From contig NZ_CP070326.1 in assembly GCF_016917755.1 (NCBI RefSeq), forward strand, positions 9,362,001-9,426,000: a stretch of 64,000 bases of DNA, read 5' to 3'. Below, piece by piece: positions 35,559 to 45,700 of the stretch (position 1 is its first letter; every line of letters starts with the position of its first letter). The notes below the pieces were generated by a model. That model worked only from the letters and a program-made list of their open reading frames with translations. It did no database searches and was not told the origin of the DNA. A program made the position numbers and the translations under genes. Source of the stretch: Streptomyces noursei. Its GTDB lineage: Bacteria > Actinomycetota > Actinomycetes > Streptomycetales > Streptomycetaceae.

Positions 35559-36773
35559 TCAGAAGTCGTCGTCCTCCTCCGCGTAGAGGGCCTCGGTGAC
35601 GGCGAGCGCGAGGACCTCGGGCGTGCCCTCGTAGATCCGGGCGCCGAACGACTCCCGGACGAACTTCTCGATCCCGTACTCGCGCAGGTAGCCGCGCGCC
35701 CCCATGAGCGACATCGCCTCCTCGGCGACCTCGATCGCGATGCGGTCGGCGAAGAGCTTCGCCGCGGCCGGCTCGTACGCCGGAGCCGGCAGTTCGGTGT
35801 CCGCCAGGTGGGCCGCCCGCAGATAGAGCATCCGGGCCGCGTCGATCTTGGCCGACATCTCGGCGAGCTTGCGGGCGCTGAACTGGTGCCGGTACAGCGG
35901 CACCCCGCCCTGGACCCGGTCCCCCGCGAACTCCTTCGCGCGCTCGAACGCCCCGCGGGCGATGCCGGTCGAGATCGCGGCGACCGTGGCCCGGGCCATG
36001 TTCATCTGCTGGATGTTGACGACCATGCCGTTGCCCTCGCCGCCGACGACCTGATCGGCGGGCACCACCACGTCGGTGAACACGAGCTCGGTGCCCAGGC
36101 AGGCCCGGTAGCCCATCTTGTCCGCGACCGGGCCGCGGGTGACGCCCTCGGCGTCGAGCGGGACCATGAAGCAGGTCAGGCCGGTGGCGCCGGGACTGCC
36201 CACCAGGTTGCCGTACACGCTGGCGAAGTGCGCGACCTTGCCGTTGGTGATGAAGCGCTTGCGCCCGTTGAGGACGTAGCCGTCGCCGACCTTGCGCGCG
36301 CTGAGCACGTCGGCGGCGTGCACCGCGTTCTCCGGGATCAGCAGGTCGCAGCCGGCCAGGTCCTCGGTCACCGCGTTGCAGGCGAGCACCGGGTCCGCCG
36401 CGTTGAACAGCGGCAGGTACCGGCTCTGCAGGCGCGGGTCGCCGGACAGCAGGACGGGGGCCTGGCCGAGCAGCGTCGCCCCGAAGATCAGCGCGGTGCC
36501 CGCGCAGACCGCGGCGAGCTCCTCCAGGGCCACGGCGACGCCGAGCACGCCGTGGCCGAGCCCGCCGTACTCCTTGGGGATCACGAGTCGGAACAGCCCC
36601 AGTTCGTGGCCCCGGCGCACCAGTTCCCAGTCGAAGTCGTCGGCGGGTGCCTGGTCGTTGCGGGAGACCCGCGGCCGCACGACCTCGTCGGCGAAGTCGC
36701 GGACCTGTTGCTGCAGCACCGTCAACTCCGGTGTGAGCGAACCGAATGCGAGGTGATCGGTAGCGGTCGTCAT
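35559..36773 (-). CDS. acyl-CoA dehydrogenase
   Basis: A 404-residue FAD acyl-CoA dehydrogenase. Family stretches are present: FRLVIPKEYGGLGHG (substrate entrance), NGRKRFITNG, the C-terminal GARGYLREYGIEKFVRE, and the catalytic base E382 in IYEGTPEV. It would introduce an alpha-beta double bond into an acyl-CoA (or acyl carrier) substrate and pass electrons to an electron-transfer flavoprotein. It lies in the leftward run with SCP2-, ThiF-, SnoaL- and MMPL-like genes, suggesting lipid-like metabolism. The exact chain specificity is unknown. Confidence 0.88.
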   Translation of the reverse strand: MTTATDHLAFGSLTPELTVLQQQVRDFADEVVRPRVSRNDQAPADDFDWELVRRGHELGLFRLVIPKEYGGLGHGVLGVAVALEELAAVCAGTALIFGATLLGQAPVLLSGDPRLQSRYLPLFNAADPVLACNAVTEDLAGCDLLIPENAVHAADVLSARKVGDGYVLNGRKRFITNGKVAHFASVYGNLVGSPGATGLTCFMVPLDAEGVTRGPVADKMGYRACLGTELVFTDVVVPADQVVGGEGNGMVVNIQQMNMARATVAAISTGIARGAFERAKEFAGDRVQGGVPLYRHQFSARKLAEMSAKIDAARMLYLRAAHLADTELPAPAYEPAAAKLFADRIAIEVAEEAMSLMGARGYLREYGIEKFVRESFGARIYEGTPEVLALAVTEALYAEEDDDF

Positions 36774-36807
36774 CAGGACATGTCCCCCTCGGGTGTGGAA
36801 AGTGAAG

Positions 36808-37200
36808 TCACGCTGCGGCGACGCCGGCCCGGGCGGCGATCTCCGGGTAGCGGTCGAACGCGGGCTGGAGCAGCGGGACGAATTCGAGCACCTTGGCCAC
36901 GCTGCCGCGGATGCGGACCTTGCCGGTCGCCAGGGCGACGGGCATCAGCAGGCGTCCGGACCACAGTGCGTGCGCGGTGTCGCACGACATCTTGATGTTG
37001 ATCACTGCCTTGTCGACGCCGGCGTCGACCGTGACGCCGTCCGGGTCGACGTACAGCTCCACGTCGGGCTTGGACTGCACCAGGCGCAGGGTCAACCCGG
37101 CCTCGCGCATCCGCGCGGTGAACTGCTCGTCGGACAGCAGGATGGTGAAGAGGTGCGCGAACACGCCGGCGGCCTGTTCCTTGGTCCGGAAGTACGCCAT
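36808..37200 (-). CDS. SCP2-like sterol/lipid-binding protein
   Basis: A 130-residue SCP2-domain protein. The pattern VKSKPDVELYVDPDGV...VNIKMSCDTAHALWSGRL...LATGKVRIRGSVAKVLEF is that of small bacterial SCP2 proteins that bind hydrophobic ligands or acyl chains. In this run it may shuttle a lipid intermediate between enzymes and the MMPL transporter. Gap to the dehydrogenase gene downstream is only 34 bp. Confidence 0.82.
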   Translation of the reverse strand: MAYFRTKEQAAGVFAHLFTILLSDEQFTARMREAGLTLRLVQSKPDVELYVDPDGVTVDAGVDKAVINIKMSCDTAHALWSGRLLMPVALATGKVRIRGSVAKVLEFVPLLQPAFDRYPEIAARAGVAAA

Positions 37201-37280
37201 GGTCTCCCCCAGGGATGACGGTGTGGTGGTGAGGGTCGTGGTGGTGCGGCGGTCGCCCGCCGATGAACCCGCCGGCGAGG

Positions 37281-38246
37281 TCACCGGCCGGCGTCGGCGC
37301 CCGGCGGATCGTGGCGGTGGGCCTTCGCCTGCACGATGTGACGCTGCAACAGGAGCAGGTTCAGCGCCCGCGCGGCGCCGACCCGCAGCCGGGATCCGAG
37401 CGGCCGGAGCATCTGGTGCACGTCGATGACGGTGTGGCGGCGCACCGGGCGGCCGGCCAGCAGCTCGACGACCGCGCGGCTGGCCAGCACCCCGAAGAGG
37501 TCGGCGGTGTAGACGAGTTGCGGAAAGCCGTCGTTCTGCCCGCGCACCAGCCGCAGCAGCTCCGGGATGATCTCCAACGGGATCGCGGCCCGCGGCACCA
37601 CGTTCGCCAGGAACCCCAGCGGTCCGGTGCGCGCGACGTCGGCCGGCCTGATCCGCCCGTCCAGCGGTGCGCGCCGCGGCTTGCGGTAGTCGTACACCAG
37701 CATCGCCTGGGTGCCCGCCACGTCGTACCCGCAGAGCACGGGTACCCGGTGCCGGGCGGCGTGCACATGGAGTGAGATCTTCTCCTTGATGGGCTCCGGG
37801 GTGGTCACGTCGATCGCGTCGACGATGACGTCCGCGGCGCGCACCAGCTCCTCGACGTTGTCGGCCGTGATGCCGTCCTGCACCACCCGGACCGTGCAGA
37901 ACCGGTTGATGTCGCGCGCCCGTTCCGCCTGCACCAGCGCCTTGCCGCGGCCGACGTCGCTGAACCACGCGCGCTGCCGGTTGAGGTTGGCCAGGTCGTA
38001 GGAGCCGGGCTCGGCGAGCACGAACCGTTCCGCGCCCAGTCGCACCAGGGGCTCGATCACGGCACCGCCGATGGAGCCGCAGCCGGCCACCAGGACGGTC
38101 GCCCGGCGCAGCGACTCCTGGTCCCGCGCGGAGAGCAGTCCGCGGTTGCGGGTCACCAGCTCGGCGTAGTACGCGTCGTGGGTGAGTTCGCGGCCGTGCT
38201 CGTCGCCGTCGTCCGACAGGCCGATCGACACCGAGGGTGAGGTCAT
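37281..38246 (-). CDS. ThiF/MoeB/E1-like adenylyltransferase
   Basis: A 321-residue E1-fold protein. The nucleotide loop GCGSIG is at residues 55-60, acidic E79 (of AEPGSYDLANLNRQ), the N89-R90 pair, K102 (GRGKALVQAERARDIN) and D146 (VDAIDVTTPEP) are all in the E1 order, so ATP binding and adenylylation look possible. The zinc-binding CxxC pairs and an obvious thioester Cys are absent. E1-like proteins activate a carboxylate, often the C-terminus of a small carrier or a metabolite, before transfer to S or N. It overlaps the upstream SnoaL-like gene by 4 bp. The substrate here is unknown. Confidence 0.8.
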   Translation of the reverse strand: MTSPSVSIGLSDDGDEHGRELTHDAYYAELVTRNRGLLSARDQESLRRATVLVAGCGSIGGAVIEPLVRLGAERFVLAEPGSYDLANLNRQRAWFSDVGRGKALVQAERARDINRFCTVRVVQDGITADNVEELVRAADVIVDAIDVTTPEPIKEKISLHVHAARHRVPVLCGYDVAGTQAMLVYDYRKPRRAPLDGRIRPADVARTGPLGFLANVVPRAAIPLEIIPELLRLVRGQNDGFPQLVYTADLFGVLASRAVVELLAGRPVRRHTVIDVHQMLRPLGSRLRVGAARALNLLLLQRHIVQAKAHRHDPPGADAGR

Positions 38247-38821
38247 GACGCACCGTCCCCGCGGCGCTTGGTGGTGGCGCGCCCCGGCAGTGCCGCGGCC
38301 AGGCCGCCGACCAGCCGCCGACCGGCCACCGCGATCTTCAGGACCGCCCGGCCGACCGTCCCGTTCGTCGCCTTGAGCGACGGCAGCAGGCCCAACTGGC
38401 GCAGCACACCGGAGGCATCGAAGTAGAAGTCGTCGACCAGGAACTTGCCGGCCCGCATCCGGACCATGCTCATTCCGTTGATCTCCACGATCCGGCCGGT
38501 GGCGGGCACGCCGAGGTACTCGGCGCGGTGGGTGCCGCGCATCGTCCACTTCTCGGCGACCCGGTCGCCCCGCGCGAGGCGCTCGCCGACCGCGAAGGTC
38601 AGGTCGGGGAACGCGGTGAACAGCTCGCCCAGGAACCCGCCGACCTCGGCCCTGCCGCGGTAGGTCGCCTCCAGCGCGATGTTGTTCCAGGTGATGTCCG
38701 GCTGGTAGAAGCCGAGCACGCCCTCGATGTCGTGCGCGTTCCAGTACGGCAGCACGTCGGCGACCGCGGCGAGGTTCGCCCGCTCCTCCGTGGTGTGGTC
38801 CTGCGTATCGGTCATCGTCAT
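38243..38821 (-). CDS. SnoaL/NTF2-like protein
   Basis: A 192-residue protein with an NTF2-like fold typical of SnoaL-type polyketide cyclases, limonene-epoxide hydrolases and ketosteroid-isomerase relatives (YWNAHDIEGVLGFYQPDITWNNIALE, GRAEVGGFLGELFTAFPDLTF). Such proteins catalyse cyclisation, isomerisation or hydrolysis, or bind ligands. The C-terminal 50 residues are Arg-rich and Ala-rich. It overlaps the MMPL gene and the ThiF gene by 4 bp on either side, indicating strict co-translation. Confidence 0.8.
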   Translation of the reverse strand: MTMTDTQDHTTEERANLAAVADVLPYWNAHDIEGVLGFYQPDITWNNIALEATYRGRAEVGGFLGELFTAFPDLTFAVGERLARGDRVAEKWTMRGTHRAEYLGVPATGRIVEINGMSMVRMRAGKFLVDDFYFDASGVLRQLGLLPSLKATNGTVGRAVLKIAVAGRRLVGGLAAALPGRATTKRRGDGAS

Positions 38822-41151
38822 GCGGTGCTCTCCATGGGTTCCGGGGTGTCCACGCGCCGGGGCGCGGACGGGCCCTCGTGCGACAGCTGCGGCAGGATCG
38901 GGCGCAGCCACTTCGGCAGCCACCAGTTGGCGCCGCGCGCCAGTTGCATCGTGGCGGGCACGATGATCAGTCGGACGATCGTGGCGTCGAGCAGCACGCC
39001 GATGGCGAGGCCGATGCCGATCTCCTTGAGCGTCTCCACCGAGGAGGCGGCCAGCGAGCCGAACGTGGCGATCAGGATCATCGCGGCGGCGGTGATCAGG
39101 CCGGCGGTCTGCTGGAGCCCCAGCGCGACCGACCGCTCCGTATCGCCGGTGCGCTCGAAGTTCTCCCGCACACGGGAGAGCAGGAACACCTCGTAGTCGG
39201 TGGACAGGGCGAACAGGATGGTGAACACGATCATCGGGGTGATCACGCTCAGCCGTCCCTGCGAGGTGAAGCCGAGCACACCCTCGCCGTGGCCGTCCTG
39301 GAACACCCAGACCAGCGCGCCGTAGGCGGCCACGAGCGGGAGCACGCTGGTCACCACGGCCTTGAGCGGCAGCAGCAGGGAGCGGAAGAACAGCAGGAGC
39401 AGCGCCAGGATCGCCAGGGTGATCACCGCCGCGACGATCGGGAAGCGCCCGTACAGCGACGTCTCGAAGTCGACGAACGAGGCCGCGTCACCACCGACCT
39501 GGACGTCGTACCCGCGCAGGCCGGTCAGCTCCGGCAGCACGTGCTCGCGCAGATCGGTGACGTAGTCGAGGTGTTCGCGGTCGTACATCTCCGCCTTGGG
39601 CACCACGGTGATCGTCGCGGTGTCCGCGCGGGAGTGCAGGTTGACCAGCCGTGCGACCGGCGCGCTCCGCGCCGCCGGCGCCCCGTCGAAGGAGTCCTTG
39701 CGCAGCTTCGCGAACGCGCCGTCCGGGAGCTTGCCCAGCATCGTCGAGAGCGAGGCGACCTGTTCGGTGCGCGGGTCCCGCGCCAGGGTGTCGGTGGTCG
39801 TGCGCAGCGCGATGAGGAAGTCGGGCGTGAACGCGCCGTTCCGGTCCCGGCTCCGGATCGTGATCTTGATGGGGGTGAGCGCGTTCTTGGTGAACGCGGA
39901 CTCGACCTCCCGCGCGCCGACCGCCGAGCCGGTCGACGACGGCAGCGCGCCGGTGTTGGCGCCGACGAATTCCATGTGCAGGGTCGGCAGGGAGAGCACT
40001 CCCAACAGCAGCACGGAGAGCAGCAGCCAGCCGGTCGGCCGACGGGTCACCGACATGCTGAGCCGGTACCAGACACCGGAGTTCGGGGCCTTCGGCTTCG
40101 GAGCGGGCATCACGCGCAGCCGCTCGATCCGGTCCCCGAGGAGGTACAGCAGCGCGGGCACCAGCGTCATGGCGCCGGCCAGGCCGACGGCGGAGACCAG
40201 GGCGACGCCGAAGGTGATGGACCGGACGATCATCATGTCGCGGAAGACGACCGTGACCAGGACCATCGACAGCAGCAGCGTCAGTCCGCTGAACAGCACC
40301 GAGCGCCCGGACGTCGTCAGCATCGCGGTCACGGCCCGGGACGCGGTGCGACCGGCGGCCCGTTCCTCGCGCACCCGGCGCACCATGATCAGGCAGAAGT
40401 CGATGGCGAGACCGAGACCGATCAGCGAGCCGATGTTCAACGCGAACACCGAGATCGGGAACTGCGCGCCGAGCAGGCCGAGCACCCCGGTCGCGGTGGC
40501 CACCGCGATCCCGCCCAACAGCAGCGGCACGAGGGCGGACACCGCCGTCCGGAAGAAGATGAGCAGGAAGACGGCGACGACCGGGAAGGTGATGGCCTCG
40601 GTCTTCGTCAGGTCGTCCTGGCTCAGCTGGTAGGTGTCGTACTGCACCGCGGGAAACCCGGTGATCTTGACGTCGATGCCCGCGTCCGCGGTCCGCTCCC
40701 GCAAGGCCGGGATCGCGTTCTGCGCCGCGCTCTGTCCGCCGGACAGCACCACCGTCGAGAGGGCGGTGTGCCGGTCCCGGCTCACCAGCTCCGGATTGCC
40801 GGAGGTGGCGAAGCCGCGGACCTCGGCCACGCCGGGCACCTTGCGCAGCCGTTCGTCGACCACCGCCGCCTTCTTGGCGAAGGCGGGGTCGGTAACCGGG
40901 CCGTCGGAGGTGTAGACGACCACGGCGCTGGTCGCGGTGGAGTCGTGGAACTCGCGGTCCAGGAGCTGCGCGACGGCTTGGGACTCACTGCCCTCGACGT
41001 CGAACCCCGCGCCCTGCAAGGTGGTTTGGGCCTTGCCCGCGAACGCTCCGAGCGCGCCGGCGACGAGCAGCCACAGGATCACCACCCACCATCGGCGGCG
41101 AGCCAGGAACTCGCCTGCCCGGGCGAACCGGTCGCCCTTTCCCTCAGACAT
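38818..41151 (-). CDS. MMPL/RND-type lipid transporter
   Basis: A 777-residue protein with 11-12 helices in two blocks, each with a large extracytoplasmic loop, as in actinobacterial MMPL exporters. Typical stretches are RWWVVILWLLVAGALGAFAGKAQ at the N-terminus and LIGLGLAIDFCLIMVRRVREERAAG, in which the D of the proton-relay region is present. MMPL proteins export large lipids or lipid conjugates. The ATG at 41151 with GAAGG is chosen over one at 41169. It follows the cNMP-domain gene by 33 bp. Confidence 0.88.
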   Translation of the reverse strand: MSEGKGDRFARAGEFLARRRWWVVILWLLVAGALGAFAGKAQTTLQGAGFDVEGSESQAVAQLLDREFHDSTATSAVVVYTSDGPVTDPAFAKKAAVVDERLRKVPGVAEVRGFATSGNPELVSRDRHTALSTVVLSGGQSAAQNAIPALRERTADAGIDVKITGFPAVQYDTYQLSQDDLTKTEAITFPVVAVFLLIFFRTAVSALVPLLLGGIAVATATGVLGLLGAQFPISVFALNIGSLIGLGLAIDFCLIMVRRVREERAAGRTASRAVTAMLTTSGRSVLFSGLTLLLSMVLVTVVFRDMMIVRSITFGVALVSAVGLAGAMTLVPALLYLLGDRIERLRVMPAPKPKAPNSGVWYRLSMSVTRRPTGWLLLSVLLLGVLSLPTLHMEFVGANTGALPSSTGSAVGAREVESAFTKNALTPIKITIRSRDRNGAFTPDFLIALRTTTDTLARDPRTEQVASLSTMLGKLPDGAFAKLRKDSFDGAPAARSAPVARLVNLHSRADTATITVVPKAEMYDREHLDYVTDLREHVLPELTGLRGYDVQVGGDAASFVDFETSLYGRFPIVAAVITLAILALLLLFFRSLLLPLKAVVTSVLPLVAAYGALVWVFQDGHGEGVLGFTSQGRLSVITPMIVFTILFALSTDYEVFLLSRVRENFERTGDTERSVALGLQQTAGLITAAAMILIATFGSLAASSVETLKEIGIGLAIGVLLDATIVRLIIVPATMQLARGANWWLPKWLRPILPQLSHEGPSAPRRVDTPEPMESTA

Positions 41152-41184
41152 CGTGCTTGCCTTCTCCATGGTCGTCGAACAGCT

Positions 41185-42582
41185 TCAGGAGGCCATGCGG
41201 AGGAGGTCGCCGAGACGGCTGTGCACCCGTTGTGCCGCGATCCGGGTGAGCCTGCGGTCGACCTCGGCGACCCGCTCCAGGTAGTGCCGATAGTCCACGC
41301 TGCGCAACCGCCACAGCCGCAACGGCGTGGCCGCGACCACCGACGCGGTACGCGGCCCGCCGAACAGCACAGCGATCTCCCCGAAGTGGTCCCCGGGCCG
41401 GAACTCGCCGACGGTCGTGCGCCGGCCCCGCTCGTCGACGAGCTGGACCACCGCGGTGCCGGACCGCACCAGGTACATGGCGTCCTCGGGCACCCCGCGG
41501 TGGACGACGGTGTCGCCCTCCTCGGCGTGCACCTCCTCCAGGCAGCTCGCCAGGGCCACCGCCTCGGCGCGGGACAGGCAGTCCAGCAACGGCATCCGCA
41601 GGATCTCGTCGGCGAGCGCGTGCGGGTCCCCGCCGGCGGGCCGGGCATCGACCGACGGCAGGTCGTCCGCGCCGTCGCGCGAGAGGGTGCTGCGCTCCGC
41701 GGGCGCCAGGCTGCTCCGCAACCCGAACAGGCTGAGCAGCCCCGGTTGGTCCAATGCCCGGTCGATCTCGTCCAGCCGCGGCAGCGCCGTGGTGAGGTCG
41801 CTCGTCAGGATCGCGAACGGGTGGACCTTCCGGCCCTCGTAGCGAGGTCCGAGGAAGGAGCCGTCGGGCACCCGCGGCGAGGTGCCGCGCACCAGCACCG
41901 GTCGCACCCCGAAGAAATCGAGGTTCAGCTTCGCGACGGAGGATTCGAGATCGCCGATCACCGCGTCCATGGGCAGCGCCAGCGGTCCCGCGACGACGCG
42001 GAACATCGCCACCCCGACCTCGACCGGCGCCCGCAACAGCAGTTCCGACAGCGGTTCGGCGCTCCTGCGCTTGACGAACCCGCCGAGCTCGCGCACCCGC
42101 ACCGCCCGCAGTTCGGGCAGCAGCAGAAGCCGGTCGAACACCCCGCTGCCGTGCACCTCTTCCACCGGGAAGAGCGCGCGGTCCCGGTCGGCCATGCGCC
42201 GCGTCGGATCCGACTCCGACGGCGCGCGCAGCAGCGCCGAACAGAGCACCCGGCCGTCGTCCGTGCAGGCCACGACGTGCAGGTCGTCGGGCGACGAAGC
42301 GCCGCGCGGCCGGTCGTCGTCGAGCGCGGCGGCCAGCCTCGCCGGGTCGACGAACCCGATGCGCAGGTACTGCGCGATCCGGAACTCGATCAGACACCGC
42401 AGCTGATCGGCACTCAGGTCACGGGCCCACACCGCGTGCACGCGCACTCCGCGCCGCCGCCTGCGGTACACCGGCAGGCTCCGGTCGAGCTCGTCCAGGC
42501 CGCTCAACCGGTCGTGGTCGACCCGGTCGAGCAGTTCGGCTTTGAGCGCGGTCGTCAACCGCGCCTCCGACACCCTTCCCAT
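41185..42582 (-). CDS. GNAT-like protein fused to cyclic-nucleotide-binding domain
   Basis: A 465-residue protein. The N-terminal 250 residues resemble a GNAT or autoinducer-synthase-like acyltransferase (LHVVACTDDGRVLCSALLR, VRELGGFVKRRS, LNLDFFGVRP) but with weak similarity. The C-terminal third (about 330-445) is a cNMP-binding domain with FGEIAVLFGGPRTASV; E402 and R411 are the conserved contacts to ribose and cyclic phosphate. Binding of cAMP/cGMP may control the acyltransferase half, the reverse domain order of mycobacterial cAMP-regulated Pat. It heads the operon that includes MMPL, SnoaL, ThiF, SCP2 and dehydrogenase. ATG at 42582 has GGGGGAGC close upstream. Confidence 0.78.
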   Translation of the reverse strand: MGRVSEARLTTALKAELLDRVDHDRLSGLDELDRSLPVYRRRRRGVRVHAVWARDLSADQLRCLIEFRIAQYLRIGFVDPARLAAALDDDRPRGASSPDDLHVVACTDDGRVLCSALLRAPSESDPTRRMADRDRALFPVEEVHGSGVFDRLLLLPELRAVRVRELGGFVKRRSAEPLSELLLRAPVEVGVAMFRVVAGPLALPMDAVIGDLESSVAKLNLDFFGVRPVLVRGTSPRVPDGSFLGPRYEGRKVHPFAILTSDLTTALPRLDEIDRALDQPGLLSLFGLRSSLAPAERSTLSRDGADDLPSVDARPAGGDPHALADEILRMPLLDCLSRAEAVALASCLEEVHAEEGDTVVHRGVPEDAMYLVRSGTAVVQLVDERGRRTTVGEFRPGDHFGEIAVLFGGPRTASVVAATPLRLWRLRSVDYRHYLERVAEVDRRLTRIAAQRVHSRLGDLLRMAS

Positions 42583-42768
42583 ATGCTCCCCCCACACTCG
42601 CGCGCCCGGCCAACCGCCCCACGACGGCTGCCGAGTAGGACTGTGCCAGCGATGGGAGAGCGAGGTTGTGCCGCCGATGACCGACGGGGTGTCTCCTGGA
42701 GCACAGGGGGAGGCGCGGAGGCGGGCCGCCCGTCGGACGCCGGGCGGCCCGCGGAAGTCACCGCGATC

Positions 42769-45700
42769 TCAGGGGCGCGACGAGGCCGCCCCGCTCTCCC
42801 CGCGGGGCGCGCCGCGGCGCTTCGGTTGGGGGATGACCTGCCGCGCCGCCTGATCCAGGCGCCGGTCCCGGCGCAGCAGGTGCAGGCGCCGTTCCAGCAC
42901 ATGCATGCCGCACCGCTCGGCCATCGCCGCGGCCTCGCTGAGCAGTTGCGCGGCGGCCCGCAGGTCGTCGGCACCACCGCGGCGCAGCAGCAGCGCGGCC
43001 CGTTCGAACCGGCAGTGCGCGAGGGCCGGGGTGACGCCCAGGGCCCGGTTGGCCGCGATCGCCCGGTCGAAGTGCGCGTCGGCGGCGTCCAGGTCCCCCA
43101 GTTCCGCTGCCAGCAGGCCGAGGTAGCGCGACATCGAGCCAAGGCACACCGCCGGTGTGGTGACGCCGACGACCACGGCGCGGTCGGCGAACGGCGTGAG
43201 TTCCGCGTGGAGCCGGTCACAGGTGGCACGGTCCCGCAGCGCCGCAGCGGTCTCGGCGGCCGCCGCCATCATCGGCAGCCATGTGGTGTCCACGGGCCGG
43301 GGCAGGCCGTCGGCCAGCATCGTGTCGACCGCGCGCCGGGCCAGGTCGCGATGGCCCAGGTCGAGATGGGCGAGCGCCAGCACGGCCTGCCAGCCCGGGA
43401 TCCGGTCGTTCTCGGCCAACTCGGCGAATCTGGTGACGAGTTCGGCCAGCCGGCCCTGCTCGCGCCGCAGGAAGAACAGCTGCACATACGCCGCCTGCAC
43501 CGCGCTGCGCCGCTTGAGCAGGTGGGAGGCGGCGAGGACCTGCTCGGTCGCGGACTCGACGTCCGCGAAACGGCCCGCCATGAGCGCCTGCATGCCGCGC
43601 ATCACGGCGCTGCAGTTGGCGTGGAACGGCTGGCGCAGTGCGCGCGCCTCGCTGGTGAACGCGGCCATCTCGCTCCGCGCCGCCGCCAGGTCGCCCTTCT
43701 CCAGCAGATCGATCGCGCGCAGGGCCCGGCCGCGCAGGACGAGCTCGCAGTCGCCCACCGACGCGGCCAGTTCGATGCTCTCGGTGATCGCGGCGAGCCG
43801 TTCGGCCAACCTGGCCGGCTGGACCAGCGCGTACCGGTACGCCAACAGCGAGAAGGCCAGCGCCCGCCGGTCGCCGCACCGCCGGGCCAGCTCCACCGCG
43901 TCCCCGCTGTGGTCGACGGTGCCCCGCGGGCCGCCCGCGTAGGACAGTTCCATCGCCAGCCGCGCGTGCAGCTGGGCGCGGACGGGTGCGGTACGCCCGT
44001 CGTCCGGGTCCAGGAGCGCCAGCGCGTCCCGCAGGATCGCCACCATCGGCTCGTCGACCAGCCCCACCTCGACCCACAGCTCACCGGCGGTCAGCGCCGC
44101 GCGCGCCAGACGGGTGCCGTCGCCCCGCTCGCGTGCGACGTGCGCGGCCTCGCCGAGCGCCGCCCGGGCCGCCGTGGCCTCGCCCGCCCGCCACCACGCC
44201 TCGCCCTCGGCGAGCAGCAGGTCGCACTGTTCCGCGGTGTCGAGCTGTGCGTCGAACGCCCGGGGCGCCAGCCGCGCGGCCCGGTAGAGCCGCGCGCCCT
44301 CCTCGTACGCCGACCGCTCGACCGCTTCCCGCGCCGCGCGGCGCGCGTAGTCGCCGGCCTTGCCGATCGCGCCCCACGGGGCGGCGGCGAGCAGGTGATG
44401 GGCGATCTCGGGGAGCCGGGAGTCCACGGGGGGACGCGACTCCAGCGCCTCGGCGATCACCAGGTGCAGCCCGGCCCGTTCCGCCTGGCCGACGGATTCG
44501 TACAGCGCCTGGCGCACCACGGAGTGCGGGAAGACGAAGTGCGGCAGCGCACCGGTGCCGAGGGTGAGGAACTCGGCCGCCGCGGTCTGGTCGAGCGCCT
44601 CCAGCAGTGCCCGGTGCTCGTACCCGACGACGTGGGCGAGCACCTCCAACGGCCCCGTGCGGCCGATGACGGCGGCCACCCGCAGCACCCGCGCGGCCGC
44701 ATCCGGCAGCAGCCCGACGCGCCGCAGGATCACTTCCCGGACGCCGTGCGGTGCGGCGATCTCGGTGATCGTGCGCGGGGTCAGCAGCTTGTTCTCGGCG
44801 GCGAGCAACCGCACGATCTCCTTGACGTAGAACGGGTTTCCGCCGCTCGACTCGTAGACGGCGTGCACGACCTCCGGTGGCGGCTCGACGCCGGCGTCGG
44901 CCTCGATGTAGCGACTGACCTGACTCTTCGTCAAATTGCTTAGCCCGATCCGCACGCTGGACTGCAGGCGCAGCAGCCCGCCGATGCCGCGCCGGCCCTC
45001 GGCCCCGAACGACGGCTCGGGATCGTGGTAGGTCACCACCAGCAGCACCCGGGCGTGGTGCAGGTACGCGGACAGGAACTCCAGCAGCAGGACGGACGGT
45101 TGGTCCGCGGACTGCACGTCCTCCAGCACGATCAGCAGGGGCCGGCGCGCGGAGTGCTTGCGCACGAACGACGTCAGCGACTCGAAGAGCCGGAACCTGG
45201 CGGCCTCGGACGAGACCTGCGGCAGAGGTGCCACCTCGCCGATGCGGGCCCGCAGTTCGGGCAGGAAGGTGACCACGTCGGACGCGCCGTCGCCGAGCGC
45301 CGTGCGCAGCTCGGCATCGGCGTACTGGTCGAACATCTCCCGCATGACCTGGAGCCACGGCCAGTAGGCGGGGGCGCCCTGCTGCTCCGAGCACCTGCCC
45401 TGGTACACCTCCACGTCCTTGAGCCGCGCGTGCTCGGCGAGCCGCACGCACAGCTGGGACTTGCCGACCCCGCTGGGGCCGGAGAGCAGCACGACCTGCG
45501 GGACGCCCCCGATCGCGGTGTCCAGCGCGGAGAACATCCTGGACATCTCCTCGTCGTGACCGATCAGGTCGCCGGACGGCAGGCCCGCCGCGCTCCCCGG
45601 GGCCGGGAGGTCCGCCGGCAGTCCGTCGCCGACGAGTTGGAACACCCGCATCGGCCGGGCGACGCCGCGCAGGGTGCGCAGACCCACGTCGCGCAACCGC

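Noticed and set aside
38878..44943. Very long plus-strand ORF (about 2000 codons)
   Set aside because: It lies opposite real minus-strand genes, is rich in Arg/Gly/His/Gln/Asp with no family pattern, and arises from high GC.
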